From the NCBI RefSeq assembly GCF_011305995.1, contig NZ_CP049910.1, forward strand, positions 1,674,001 through 1,738,000: DNA of 64,000 nucleotides, read 5' to 3'. A model generated the notes under the pieces. It did no database searches. It worked only from the letters and a program-made list of their open reading frames with translations, and had not been told where the DNA came from. Origin of the DNA: Diaphorobacter sp. HDW4A (GTDB taxonomy: Bacteria; Pseudomonadota; Gammaproteobacteria; Burkholderiales; Burkholderiaceae_C). The position numbers were made by a program, and so were the translations under genes. Of the stretch, positions 17,105 through 27,235 are shown piece after piece (position 1 is the stretch's first letter; every line of letters begins with the position of its first letter).

Positions 17105-18646
17105 TCATGTCATTTCAGGCTCATGCTGCATGGATTCCTCACTGTTTTCGTCCGTTCGAGTATGTGCACCGCAGCTTCGCGTGCGCAGCAGTGCAGCATT
17201 CACGATCAGGCTGCAGGCTTCGAGGCGGTTGCTCAATGCGGGATCGCTGGTCCCCAACATCTTCTGCCAGGCATTGATCTGTCGTGCGGTCTGGCTGAGG
17301 CCCTGCTGGTTGCGGTGAATGCCAGCGCATTCCTCCATCAGCTGGGCCAACACCTGTGCAATGGGGGAGTGCTGCGCAAGGTCGAGCAGTGGCGATTGCA
17401 TGCTACGCATCAGCAATTTGGATTGCGCTGTGTCGTTGACGGGAGCCGACGTGGTGATCACTTGCGCTGCGCCGCGCCCCATCACCACGCATTCCAGCAG
17501 AGAGTTGCTCGCGAGTCGGTTGGCACCATGCAGTCCAGTGCAGGCCACTTCGCCCACGGCATACAAGTTGTGCAGATCTGTGCAGCCATTGATGGTGGCG
17601 CGCACACCACCGCATGCGTAGTGCGCGCAGGGTGCGACGGGAATGGGCTGCGTCGCGATGTCGATTCCATGGTCGGCGCACAACTGTGTCACGCCGGGGA
17701 AGTGTGCCGTCAGCCATTCGCGCGGCTGGTGTGTGATGTCCAGAAGTACATGAGCGAGACCGCTTTGCTGCATCTCCGCATGGATGGCGCGCGAGACGAT
17801 GTCGCGCGGCGCGAGCTCTGCGCGTGCGTCATGGCGCAGCATGAAGCGCTCGCCATTCGGCAGCCGCAGCAGCGCGCCTTCGCCACGCAGCGCTTCGGTG
17901 ATGAGCCCGGCAGCGCAGCCGTCGATTTGCAAGGCAGTGGGGTGAAACTGCACGAACTCCATGTCTTGCACACTGCAACCTGCGCGTGCGGCCATGGCGA
18001 CGCCGTCGCCGGTGGCAGGCCACGGATTGGTGCTGCGCGAGAACAACTGGCCGAGCCCGCCGGTGGCCAGCACGGTGTGGCCCGCAAGCCATGTCGTGAC
18101 CCGTCCATCAGGGAGGCGTACCCATGCGCCAAAACAGGTGCTCGCCGAATCGGTTTGCGAATGCAGCAGTTGGATCGCCGCATGCGACTCGTGGATGCGA
18201 ATGTGGGTGCGCGCACGGCAGGCACGCAGCAGCGCCTCGTGAACGGCGAGGCCGGTGCGATCTTTCACATGGGCGATGCGGCGTTGGCTATGTCCGCCTT
18301 CGCGCGTGAGGTGCAGGGTGCTGCCGTCGTCCTGCAGATCGAATGCCACGCCTTGCTCGATCAGCCAGGCGATGGCTGCGGGAGCCTGCGCGAGGATGTC
18401 GCGCACGGCATCCTTGTTGTTGATGTGCGCGCCCGCAATCAGCGTGTCGTTCACATGCACTTCGATGCTGTCCGCTGGATCGAGCACCGCTGCAATGCCG
18501 CCCTGGGCCCAGGCACTGGCACATTCGTGGACATTGCCTTTGCAGAGCATGTCGATCTGCAGATGCTCTGGCAACGAAAGCGCGGTCGCCATGGCGGCGA
18601 GACCTGCGCCAATGATCAGCACGTCGGTGGAGCGCGTGTCGTTCAT
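17105..18646 (-). CDS. nadB: L-aspartate oxidase
   Basis: This 513-residue FAD enzyme oxidises L-aspartate to iminoaspartate, the first step of de novo NAD synthesis. The FAD-binding Rossmann motif is DVLIIGAGLAAMATALS at the N-terminus. The substrate and catalytic motif TREGGHSQRRIAHVKDRTG is near residue 135, followed by HTVLATGGLGQLF and the HPTAL region. ACGGVRATINGCTDLHNLYAVGEVACTGLHGANRL is split across the family C-terminal FAD site. It starts 14 bases after nadA on the same strand, so the two enzymes that make quinolinate are co-transcribed. Confidence 0.95.
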   Translation of the reverse strand: MNDTRSTDVLIIGAGLAAMATALSLPEHLQIDMLCKGNVHECASAWAQGGIAAVLDPADSIEVHVNDTLIAGAHINNKDAVRDILAQAPAAIAWLIEQGVAFDLQDDGSTLHLTREGGHSQRRIAHVKDRTGLAVHEALLRACRARTHIRIHESHAAIQLLHSQTDSASTCFGAWVRLPDGRVTTWLAGHTVLATGGLGQLFSRSTNPWPATGDGVAMAARAGCSVQDMEFVQFHPTALQIDGCAAGLITEALRGEGALLRLPNGERFMLRHDARAELAPRDIVSRAIHAEMQQSGLAHVLLDITHQPREWLTAHFPGVTQLCADHGIDIATQPIPVAPCAHYACGGVRATINGCTDLHNLYAVGEVACTGLHGANRLASNSLLECVVMGRGAAQVITTSAPVNDTAQSKLLMRSMQSPLLDLAQHSPIAQVLAQLMEECAGIHRNQQGLSQTARQINAWQKMLGTSDPALSNRLEACSLIVNAALLRTRSCGAHTRTDENSEESMQHEPEMT

Positions 18647-18660
18647 GGTGATGTTTCCTT

Positions 18661-19788
18661 TCAGGCCGGGCCGTAGTGCTTGAACAATGCGCCGTCGCTG
18701 GCGAATTCGCCGCTTGCGCGCACGCGCTGTTTGGCGTCGGCGGCGAACTTCAGCATGCGTTCGATGGGCAGGCGTGCGGCTTGTGCCAATGTGGGGTCGA
18801 GTTCAATGGAGCCGACCTCCGATGTGAGCGCCTGTTCGATGCCCCCAAGGCTGTTCATCGCCATCCACGGACACATTGCGCAGCTCTTGCAGCTTGCGCC
18901 TTGTCCGGCGGTGGGGGCAGGCATGAAGTGCTTGTGCGGGTAGCGCTTTTGCATGTCGTGCAGGATGCCCTGATCGGTCGCAACGATGAAGCGGTCGGTG
19001 TCGAGACGACCGGCGGCGGTGATGAGCTGGGTGGTCGATCCCACGACATGCGCAAGCGCCGTGACCGACGCGGGGGATTCGGGGTGCACGAGGATTGCGG
19101 CCTCGGGGTACTCCTTGGAGAGCAGGGCCAACTCGTCGGCCTTGAACTCGTCGTGTACCACGCACGAGCCTTGCCAGAGCAGCATGTCCGCGCCGGTCTG
19201 CTGCTGGATGTAGGCGCCCAGATGGCGGTCGGGTGCCCAGAGGATTTTTTCGCCGCGCGCATGCAGGTGTGCAACGATCTCCTTGCCGACGGATGAGGTG
19301 ACGACCCAGTCCGCGCGTGCCTTCACCGCCGCGCTGGTGTTGGCGTAGACCACCACGGTGCGGTCGGGATGCTGGTCGCAGAAGCGGCTGAATTCGTCGG
19401 CCGGGCAGCCCAGATCGAGCGAGCAGGTGGCGTCGTCATCGGGCATGAGCACGGTCTTTTCGGGGCTCAGGATCTTGGCCGTCTCGCCCATGAAGCGCAC
19501 GCCCGCGACGACCAGCGTCGAGGCCGGATGCTCGGCGCCGAAGCGCGCCATCTCCAGCGAATCGCCGACACAGCCGCCGGTCTCGCGTGCTAGCTCCTGC
19601 AGCGCACCGTCTACGTAGTAATGCGCGACGATCACCGCATCGCGTTGCTTGAGCAGCTCGCGCACGCGCTGCTCGCTGCGCGCACGCTCTGCGGGGCCGG
19701 GGTCTGCCGGAACGCGCGCCCAAGCGTCCTTCAGGCCGCAGGTCGCGCCGGAATCCGGGTGGTCATATTGCACGGTGATGGTCTGCAT
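18661..19788 (-). CDS. nadA: Quinolinate synthase
   Basis: This 375-residue [4Fe-4S] enzyme condenses iminoaspartate from NadB with dihydroxyacetone phosphate to give quinolinate. The three cluster cysteines fit the family positions: one in [14 protein letters not shown], one in [11 protein letters not shown] and one in [13 protein letters not shown]. The [13 protein letters not shown] motif near residue 55 is also typical. It is the first gene of the nadA-nadB pair. A 15-base palindrome lies about 66 bases upstream of its start (19854-19868), so NAD-responsive repression is possible but not shown. Confidence 0.95.
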   Translation of the reverse strand: MQTITVQYDHPDSGATCGLKDAWARVPADPGPAERARSEQRVRELLKQRDAVIVAHYYVDGALQELARETGGCVGDSLEMARFGAEHPASTLVVAGVRFMGETAKILSPEKTVLMPDDDATCSLDLGCPADEFSRFCDQHPDRTVVVYANTSAAVKARADWVVTSSVGKEIVAHLHARGEKILWAPDRHLGAYIQQQTGADMLLWQGSCVVHDEFKADELALLSKEYPEAAILVHPESPASVTALAHVVGSTTQLITAAGRLDTDRFIVATDQGILHDMQKRYPHKHFMPAPTAGQGASCKSCAMCPWMAMNSLGGIEQALTSEVGSIELDPTLAQAARLPIERMLKFAADAKQRVRASGEFASDGALFKHYGPA

Positions 19789-19853
19789 GTCTCGCTCCTA
19801 TGTGCCTGCGGCCCCATCGCGACTGGATGGGATTCGCTGAGTTGGCTGGATTA

Positions 19854-19868
19854 TGCTCAGTTTGAGCA
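19854..19868. promoter_or_regulatory. Palindromic candidate operator upstream of nadA
   Basis: TGCTCA-GTT-TGAGCA is a perfect 6-3-6 palindrome in the 256-base gap between nadA and the divergent ABC operon. NAD-synthesis genes are often controlled by dedicated repressors (NadQ, NrtR, NadR), but I cannot assign this site to one. A second palindrome, GGGTATACCC (19928-19937), lies closer to the ABC operon. Confidence 0.45.
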
Positions 19869-20044
19869 ATATTCGATGAAAATTTTTCCAATCCCTCTGC
19901 ACCATGTGGTCAGAAGTTTTGCATCGGGGGTATACCCGACCACTCGGTTGACTGATGGGCCGCATCAAAACTTGTGATTGGCCCCGTGCGACGGGCGCGG
20001 CTAGAGTCCGAACATCCCCCATCACCATCATCAGGAGACACGAC

Positions 20045-21397
20045 ATGCAGAAGAAGAACTGGGTGGCAGCGGCGACGGCAGTGGCTAAAACAGCAGCGGT
20101 CGCAACTGGCTGGATGTGCAGCGTCGGCATCGCGCAGGCCGGAACGGTGACTGTGCTCACCTCCTTCCCCAAGGAACTGACGAGCGCCTACCAGAAGGTG
20201 TTCGAGGCATCCAATCCCGGCATCAAGGTCGAAATCCTGAACAAGAACACAACGGCCTCCGTGGCCTATGTGCGCGAGCTGCCCGAGGGCCAGCGCCCCG
20301 ATGTGATGTGGGCGAGCGCACCCGATGCGTTCGAAGTGTTGGCGCGCGCCAAGCTGCTCACGCCCGCGCCCGAGACGGTGAACAAGAGCGCTCCTGCCAA
20401 GATTGGCAACTTCCCGCTCAATGACCCAGAGGGCATGTACTACGGCCAAGCGCTCGCGGGCTACGGCATCATGTGGAACACCCGCTACCTCAAGGCGCAC
20501 AAGCTCGAGGCACCCAAGGAGTGGAGCGATCTGACCCGGCCCGAATACTTCGGCCATGTGGCGATCTCGTCGCCCTCGCGCTCGGGCACCACGCAACTCA
20601 CGGTCGAGACGATTCTGCAGGGCGAGGGCTGGGAGAAGGGCTGGGGCCAGTTGCTTGAGATGATGGGCAACGCCGCAGCGGTGACCGACCGCAGCTTCGC
20701 GGTGCCGGACGGTGTGAATAACGGCCAGTTCGGCCTCGGTATCGTCATCGATTTCTTCGGGCTCGCGGGCAAGTATTCGGGCTTTCCGGTGGACTTCGTC
20801 TATCCGTCAATGACCGCCGTCGTGCCCGCTAACATCGCGCTGATCGCCGGCGCCAAGAATGCGGACGAGGCCAAGAAATTCATGACCTTCACCATGTCCA
20901 CTGCGGGCCAGCAATTGCTGTTCGACCCCAAGATCAGTCGCCTGCCGATCCTGCCCTACAGCACGCTCAAGGCCCCTGCAGGCTATCCCGTTCCGCAGGA
21001 AGTGGCCAAGCGTGCCAAGGTGCATTTCGACACCAACCTTGCCGAGTCGCGCTATCAGGTGGTGATCAACCTCTTCGACCAGATGGTGACCTTCCGCCTG
21101 AAGGAGTTGCAGGCCGCGACCAAGGCGATTCACGAGGCCGACAAGGCGCTCAAGGCCAAGCCGAATGCACAGGGCAAGGACTTGTTGTCGCAGGCGCGCT
21201 CGCTCGCGTTCTCGCCGCTGGTGGGCGCGTCGAATGCCGACGATCCGCAGTTTCTCGAACTCTTCAAGAAGAGCCGCCGCGACGTAGCGGTGGCCAAGGA
21301 GCTGACCGGTCTGGAGCAGATGTGGGCCGACAAGGCCAAGTCCAACTACGCTAAGGCGCTGCAGTTGGCTCAGCAGGCCAAGGGCATGGCCAAGTGA
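20045..21397 (+). CDS. ABC transporter substrate-binding protein, family 1 (iron/phosphonate/organic anion type), with C-terminal extension
   Basis: This 450-residue periplasmic binding protein has a signal peptide ending IAQA-GTVTV. The mature part starts with TVLTSFPKELTSAYQKVFEASNPG and has the family's RPDVMWASAPDAFEVL. The fold matches Fe3+-type and aminoethylphosphonate-type family 1 proteins of about 340 residues. From about residue 345 there is an extra helical, lysine/alanine-rich tail of roughly 100 residues not usual in the family. GGAGA stands 8 bases before the ATG; an upstream in-frame ATG at 19955 would spoil the signal peptide. It heads the binding protein-permease-ATPase operon. 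The ligand is unknown. Confidence 0.87.
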   Translation: MQKKNWVAAATAVAKTAAVATGWMCSVGIAQAGTVTVLTSFPKELTSAYQKVFEASNPGIKVEILNKNTTASVAYVRELPEGQRPDVMWASAPDAFEVLARAKLLTPAPETVNKSAPAKIGNFPLNDPEGMYYGQALAGYGIMWNTRYLKAHKLEAPKEWSDLTRPEYFGHVAISSPSRSGTTQLTVETILQGEGWEKGWGQLLEMMGNAAAVTDRSFAVPDGVNNGQFGLGIVIDFFGLAGKYSGFPVDFVYPSMTAVVPANIALIAGAKNADEAKKFMTFTMSTAGQQLLFDPKISRLPILPYSTLKAPAGYPVPQEVAKRAKVHFDTNLAESRYQVVINLFDQMVTFRLKELQAATKAIHEADKALKAKPNAQGKDLLSQARSLAFSPLVGASNADDPQFLELFKKSRRDVAVAKELTGLEQMWADKAKSNYAKALQLAQQAKGMAK

Positions 21398-21471
21398 GCG
21401 GGCAGGTTCTTTGATCCTCATTGTTCTTTGAGCGATGCGCCGCGGAGGCGGTGCATCGCGGGAGCTCCTTC

Positions 21472-23214
21472 ATGAGTGCACACATTTCGGCGCAGGGCCC
21501 GGCAGGAGATGCGCCCCGCGCGTCCACGCCTGCATCCGTCGCTTTCTCTGGCATAGGCCCGTGGATTGCCTTTATCCTGATCGGCATGTTCCTGCTGGCG
21601 TTTCTGATCATCCCGGTGTGCATGGTGATCTACACCGCCTTCGTCACCGAGACCGGCAGCCTCACCTTCGGGCATTTCGCCAACTTCTTCGGCCAGACGG
21701 TGTTCACCGAATCGTTCATCAACAGCGTTCTGGTGTCGCTTGCGAGCGCGTTTTTCTCGAGCCTGATCGCGGTGCCCCTCGCTTATCTGACGGTGCGCTT
21801 CGAGTTTCGCGGCGCGCTGCTGATCCAGACGCTGGGCGTGCTGCCGCTGATCATGCCGCCGTTCGTCGGTGCGGTGGCGCTGCAGCTGATCTTCGGGCGC
21901 AGCGGCTCGGTCAACCTGCTGCTCGACGAATGGTTCGGCTTCACCGTGCCCATCATGGACGGGCTCATCGGCGTGATCTTTGTGGAGAGCATCCACTATT
22001 TTCCATTCATCCTGCTGAACCTCGTTGCCGCCATGCGCAATATCGACGGTGCCATGGAAGAGTCTGCGCTCAACCTTGGCTCGCGCGGCTTCCGGCTGTT
22101 TCGCCGCATTATTTTTCCGCTGGCCATGCCGGGCTATCTGGCGGGGGCGGCGTTGGTGTTTGTGAAGGTGTTCGATGACCTTGGCACGCCGCTCGTCATG
22201 GGCGTGACCAACATGCTCGCGCCGCAGGCCTATCTGCGCATCACGTCCGTCGGCCTCGATGATCCCCTCGGCTATGTGATCAGCGTGATCATGATCGTGT
22301 TCTCCATTGCGGCGCTGTGGGCATCCGCGCGCCTCATGAAGGGCAAGGATTACGCCACGCTGCAAAAGGGCGGCAGCGCGCTGCAGAAACGCAGGCTCAG
22401 CGTCTGGGAGGCCGTCATCGCCTATGGCTGGATCGTGCTGGTGCTGTTGGTCGTGCTCGCGCCGCACTTCGGCATTCTGCTGATGTCCTTCGCCAAGGTC
22501 TGGAGCTTCTCGGTGCTGCCCGACAGCTACACGCTCGAGCACTACGCCACGGTCTTCAACGACTCGAGCAACATGATCGGCAACACGCTGCTGTATTGCC
22601 TGCTCTCGGCCACCATCGACGTGGTGATTGGCACGGCCATCGCCTACCTCATCCTGCGCACCAAACTGCCCGCGCGGCAGTGGCTAGACTACATGGCTTC
22701 CGTCGCGCTCGCGATTCCCGGGCTGGTGCTCGCCATCGGCTATCTGCGCCTGTTTCGTGACGTGAACCTGCCGTTCACCGACACGCCAGTGATCGCGTCG
22801 TGGGTCCTTATCATGCTGGCCTACGCCGTGCGGCGTCTGCCATACGCGCTGCGCTCGTGCATGGCGGCGCTGCAGCAGGTGCACATCTCGCTTGAAGAGG
22901 CTGCACAGAGTCTCGGTGCAGGGCGCATGAGCGTGATCCGCCGCGTGATGGTTCCGCTGATGGCGGGCGGCATCATGGCCGGTTTCGTCACCAGCTTCAT
23001 CACGGCGGCGGTGGAGCTGTCCGCCACCATCATGCTGGTTTCGCGCGAAAGCCAGGCGCCGATGAGTTACGGCATCTACCTCTACATGCAGAGTGTCTCC
23101 GGCCGTGGTCCGGGCGCGGCGCTCGGCGTGCTGGCGGTGATCGTCGTCGGTCTAGGCACCTATTTCTCGCACCGTTTCGTGGAGCGTTCGCGCGCCACGG
23201 TGCAGTCGATTTGA
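21472..23214 (+). CDS. ABC transporter permease, fused two-domain (iron/spermidine type)
   Basis: This 580-residue inner-membrane permease has two tandem transport domains in one chain, as in Fe3+ and some phosphonate importers. About twelve hydrophobic segments are visible, starting with IGPWIAFILIGMFLLAFLIIPVCM. An EAA-type loop that contacts the ATPase appears in each half: EESALNLGSRGFRLFRRIIFP and EEAAQSLGAGRMSVIRRVMVP. GGGAG seven bases ahead fixes the start at 21472. It sits 74 bases after the binding protein and 29 before the ATPase. Confidence 0.9.
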   Translation: MSAHISAQGPAGDAPRASTPASVAFSGIGPWIAFILIGMFLLAFLIIPVCMVIYTAFVTETGSLTFGHFANFFGQTVFTESFINSVLVSLASAFFSSLIAVPLAYLTVRFEFRGALLIQTLGVLPLIMPPFVGAVALQLIFGRSGSVNLLLDEWFGFTVPIMDGLIGVIFVESIHYFPFILLNLVAAMRNIDGAMEESALNLGSRGFRLFRRIIFPLAMPGYLAGAALVFVKVFDDLGTPLVMGVTNMLAPQAYLRITSVGLDDPLGYVISVIMIVFSIAALWASARLMKGKDYATLQKGGSALQKRRLSVWEAVIAYGWIVLVLLVVLAPHFGILLMSFAKVWSFSVLPDSYTLEHYATVFNDSSNMIGNTLLYCLLSATIDVVIGTAIAYLILRTKLPARQWLDYMASVALAIPGLVLAIGYLRLFRDVNLPFTDTPVIASWVLIMLAYAVRRLPYALRSCMAALQQVHISLEEAAQSLGAGRMSVIRRVMVPLMAGGIMAGFVTSFITAAVELSATIMLVSRESQAPMSYGIYLYMQSVSGRGPGAALGVLAVIVVGLGTYFSHRFVERSRATVQSI

Positions 23215-23243
23215 ACTGAACATTTCAAGAAGGATTGCCCGTC

Positions 23244-24335
<1,092 letters not shown>

Positions 24336-24403
24336 AATTTTTCTGCGCTCTACGGGAATTCCAGTAATCACTGGTTGCGCCCCGCTGCGTTAGGCTCGAT
24401 GGT

Positions 24404-25291
24404 ATGGAGATGTACCAGCTGCGCGCCTACGTGACCGCCGCCACGCTCGGCAGCGTGACGCGCACGGCCGAGACGCTGCATGTGACGCAGCCAGCCGTCA
24501 CCGCGCAGATCAAGGCGCTTGAAGAGGAGTTGGGTGTCGCCTTGTTCGACCGCAGGCCGGGCCGCATCAGCCTCACGCGCGCGGGCGAATCGCTGCTCGC
24601 CGATGCGCAGAAAGTGCTCGACGCCGCAGGCCATCTGCAGGGTCGCGCCAAGGAACTGCAGGGCGAGATCACCGGTCAGCTGATGATAGGTACCAGCACA
24701 GACCCCGATTCGCTGCGTCTCGGATCGCTGCTACGCGCGCTGGTCACCGCCTTGCCGCTTCTCGAAATCAAGACCCGCTATGGCCTCGCGCAGGAACTCT
24801 GCGAACAGGTGATGTCGGGCGGCATGCAGGGCGCCTTCTACATCGCCGCCAACATGCCGCGCGAACTCGAGGCGCTGGTCCTGCAGACACGCCACTACCG
24901 CATCGTCGCCCCTGCAGCCCTGCGCGCCGAAGTGCTCGGGGCGGGCTGGCGCGACATTGCCCAGCTTCCGTGGATCGCCACCCCGGTGCAGCACCATACC
25001 CAACAACTCCTGCTGTCCCTGTTTGCACGGCAGGGCTTGGCCCCGCACCAGATTCTCGAGGCCGACACCATGGCTGCTGGCGAAAGCCTCGTTCGTGCAG
25101 GTCTCGGGCTGACTTTGCTAAGAGAAGACAAGGCCATCGACCTGGCCGAGAAGAACGAACTCGTCATCTGGCCCCACGCACGCGTGCCCGCGCAACTGGG
25201 GTTCATTTATGCCCGGTCTGCGGAACATGACCCCGCATTGGTGGCGACGCTGTCACAGCTTCGACGGGTGTGGGGACTGATGGACAACTGA
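24404..25291 (+). CDS. LysR family transcriptional regulator
   Basis: This 295-residue LysR protein has the N-terminal helix-turn-helix YQLRAYVTAATLGSVTRTAETLHVTQPAVTAQIKALEEELG, split here across the recognition helix, and a substrate-binding effector domain after about residue 90 (GQLMIGTSTDPDSLRLGSLLRAL). It follows the ABC operon by 68 bases in the same direction and may regulate it. LysR genes are more often divergent from their targets, so this is inference. It converges on an iclR-type gene. Confidence 0.88.
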   Translation: MEMYQLRAYVTAATLGSVTRTAETLHVTQPAVTAQIKALEEELGVALFDRRPGRISLTRAGESLLADAQKVLDAAGHLQGRAKELQGEITGQLMIGTSTDPDSLRLGSLLRALVTALPLLEIKTRYGLAQELCEQVMSGGMQGAFYIAANMPRELEALVLQTRHYRIVAPAALRAEVLGAGWRDIAQLPWIATPVQHHTQQLLLSLFARQGLAPHQILEADTMAAGESLVRAGLGLTLLREDKAIDLAEKNELVIWPHARVPAQLGFIYARSAEHDPALVATLSQLRRVWGLMDN

Positions 25292-25357
25292 GCTTCGCCG
25301 GTTTTCCCGCGCAGGCCTCATCGAGACAAACACCGTGGGGGTGCTCAGCAGCCCAAA

Positions 25358-25385
25358 CCATGGCAGAGCTGTTGTGCAGCCATGG
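25358..25385. other. Inverted repeat between convergent lysR and iclR genes
   Basis: CCATGGC (25358-25364) and GCCATGG (25379-25385) form a 7-base stem without a T run. It may aid termination of either convergent gene. The rest of the 155-base gap shows nothing recognisable. Confidence 0.3.
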
Positions 25386-25446
25386 CACCAAGAGCATTCG
25401 TGTCAGGCCCTTGTTCACCAATCGCCTGACGCGTGCTAACGCGCAT

Positions 25447-26193
25447 TCAAGCAGGCTTGTCGTTCAGCGAGGCGCCAGCAGCAAGCCGCATTTCTGCCAG
25501 ATACGCTTCCTGGTTTTTGCGCATCCGCTCCAGTGGGCCGGCAATCGACAGCGCAACGGTCACATTGCCGATCTGCAGCGGAATGCCAAAGGCGAGCACG
25601 CCTTCATTGCCTTCTTCCTGAACGCTGTACCAACCGCGCTCGCGCTGTCCCTTGACGTTGTCTTCCAGCTCCATGGGATCCACGATGGTTTCGCTGGTCA
25701 CCTTGCGCATCGGTTTGAGGCGCAACTGTCGGCGCATTTCTTCGTCATCGAGACTGCCGAGCACGGCCTTGCCCAATGCCGATGCATGCAAGGCGATGCG
25801 CTCTCCGGGGCGCAGCACGTAGCGCAGATGGTGTCGACCTTCTGCCGTTGCCAGCACCTTGGCTGCGCCATCTTCCAGCATGGCGCAGAAGGCGGACTCG
25901 CCGGTCTTGTCGCTGAGCAGTTCCACCATCTCGAGAGTGGCCATGTACAGCGGGTCGTTGCGCGAGATGTCCAGCGCAATGGAGTAGAGCTTGCTGGTCG
26001 GATAAAAGCGCCGCGTCTTGGCGGTTCGCATCACGTAGCCGGCCTTCAGCATGGTGTGCAGCAGGTCTGAACAACTGCTGTCCGCCAGGTCCAGGAATCG
26101 GGCCACGTCGGATACGGACAACTCGCGCTTTTCACGAGCGAAGACTTCAAGAACGGCCAAGGTCCGGGCACATGCGGGTACGTCTGCGGGCAC
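25447..26193 (-). CDS. IclR family transcriptional regulator of catabolic module A
   Basis: This 248-residue IclR regulator has the helix-turn-helix at about residues 8-68 (ACARTLAVLEVFA, LADSSCSDLLHTMLKAGYVM) and an effector domain to the end (ERIALHASALGKAVLGSL). It is transcribed away from the large catabolic operon that begins at 26445. The shared 251-base gap holds three ACGA-N4-TCGT sites. One is 24 bases before this gene's start and two overlap the likely promoter of the operon. It probably represses both directions until a pathway acid or CoA ester binds. Confidence 0.9.
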   Translation of the reverse strand: MPADVPACARTLAVLEVFAREKRELSVSDVARFLDLADSSCSDLLHTMLKAGYVMRTAKTRRFYPTSKLYSIALDISRNDPLYMATLEMVELLSDKTGESAFCAMLEDGAAKVLATAEGRHHLRYVLRPGERIALHASALGKAVLGSLDDEEMRRQLRLKPMRKVTSETIVDPMELEDNVKGQRERGWYSVQEEGNEGVLAFGIPLQIGNVTVALSIAGPLERMRKNQEAYLAEMRLAAGASLNDKPA

Positions 26194-26216
26194 TCCGATT
26201 CCTTACTGAATAGATA

Positions 26217-26422
26217 ACGATAGGTCGTATTTTATTTCGAAATCATGTTCTAAATGATTGACTCCCTCCCGTGGGGTCGAACTGATGAATCCGTTTGAAA
26301 TCGGAAAATACCAGAATTTAAGGGATTTCCATGAGAAATGGTGGTATCCGCTCAATCTCGGTTGACATCGAAATGGTTGAACTTTAAATTACGACCAATC
26401 GTTAAATTAAACGAAATATCGT
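26217..26422. promoter_or_regulatory. Divergent control region with three ACGA-N4-TCGT operators and a sigma-70-type promoter
   Basis: Site 1 is at 26217-26228, site 2 at 26391-26402 and site 3 at 26411-26422; each is a palindrome ACGA-N4-TCGT. Sites 2 and 3 are 20 bases apart, about two helical turns. On the plus strand TTGACA (26362-26367) and TTAAAT (26384-26389) make a promoter whose start would fall in site 2. Site 1 is close to the start of the iclR gene. This is strongly AT-rich against the rest of the window. Confidence 0.6.
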
Positions 26423-26444
26423 TGAATAAAAATGAAGGAGCAAC

Positions 26445-27194
26445 ATGGAACTCAACCTCAAAGGGCGCGTGGCGCTGGTGACCGGATCTGGCAGCGGCAT
26501 CGGCCGGGATACGGTGTTCAAACTGGCGGAAGAAGGGTGCAGGATCGTCGTCTCGGACATCAATGTCGGCAGTGCGAATGAGACGGCCGAAGCACTGCGC
26601 GAGGCGGGGCACGAGGCGATTGCCGTGGCTTGCGATGTGACGCGTGAGGACGAGGTCGAACACCTCGTGGCGCAGGCGCGTTCCTTGGGCGGCGTGGACA
26701 TCCTCGTGAACAACGCGGGCATCGTGAAGGACGGCTACCTCACGAAGATGACCGAGCAGGCATGGGACAGTGTGGTGGACATCATCCTCAAGGGCGCATT
26801 TCTCTGCTCGCGTGCCGTGCTGCCGGAGATGATGGAGAAGAAGTGGGGCCGGGTGATCAACATCTCGTCGCGCTCCCTCTTTGGCAACCCCGGGCAGACC
26901 AACTACTCCGCAGGCAAGGCGGGGCTGGTGGGCTTTACCCGCGCGCTGGCTCAGGAGCAAGGCCGGTTCGGCGTGACGGTGAATGCTGTGGCACCGGGTT
27001 TCATCATGACCCCCGGCATGCGCAATCTGCCGCACTTTCCCAAGCTGCAGGAAGCGGCCACCGCCAAGGTGCCAGTGGGCTTTCTGGGCGAACCGCGCGA
27101 CATCTCCAATGCAGTCGCGTTTCTGGCTTCGGACGTGGCCCGCTACATCAGCGGCACCACGCTGTTCGTCACCGGTGGCCGCTATTCGGGCTGA
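26445..27194 (+). CDS. Short-chain dehydrogenase/reductase (FabG-like)
   Basis: This 249-residue classical SDR has the nucleotide motif TGSGSGIG at residue 12, NNAGIV near 89, and the catalytic serine in INISSRS. The catalytic YxxxK is in NYSAGKAGL near residue 155. Such enzymes interconvert 3-hydroxyacyl and 3-oxoacyl thioesters, or alcohols and ketones, with NAD(P)H. AAGGAG precedes the ATG by four bases. It is the first gene of module A, next to an acyl-CoA dehydrogenase and a MaoC hydratase, so a hydroxyacyl-CoA substrate is likely. Exact substrate and coenzyme are unknown. Confidence 0.9.
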   Translation: MELNLKGRVALVTGSGSGIGRDTVFKLAEEGCRIVVSDINVGSANETAEALREAGHEAIAVACDVTREDEVEHLVAQARSLGGVDILVNNAGIVKDGYLTKMTEQAWDSVVDIILKGAFLCSRAVLPEMMEKKWGRVINISSRSLFGNPGQTNYSAGKAGLVGFTRALAQEQGRFGVTVNAVAPGFIMTPGMRNLPHFPKLQEAATAKVPVGFLGEPRDISNAVAFLASDVARYISGTTLFVTGGRYSG

Positions 27195-27235
27195 CCGATT
27201 TTTCCTTCCCCTGTTTTCAAGCGAACTGAATCACC

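Noticed and set aside
25292..25446. Small gene between the convergent lysR and iclR genes
   Set aside because: No ribosome site, domain or codon bias supports one. Only a weak inverted repeat is present.
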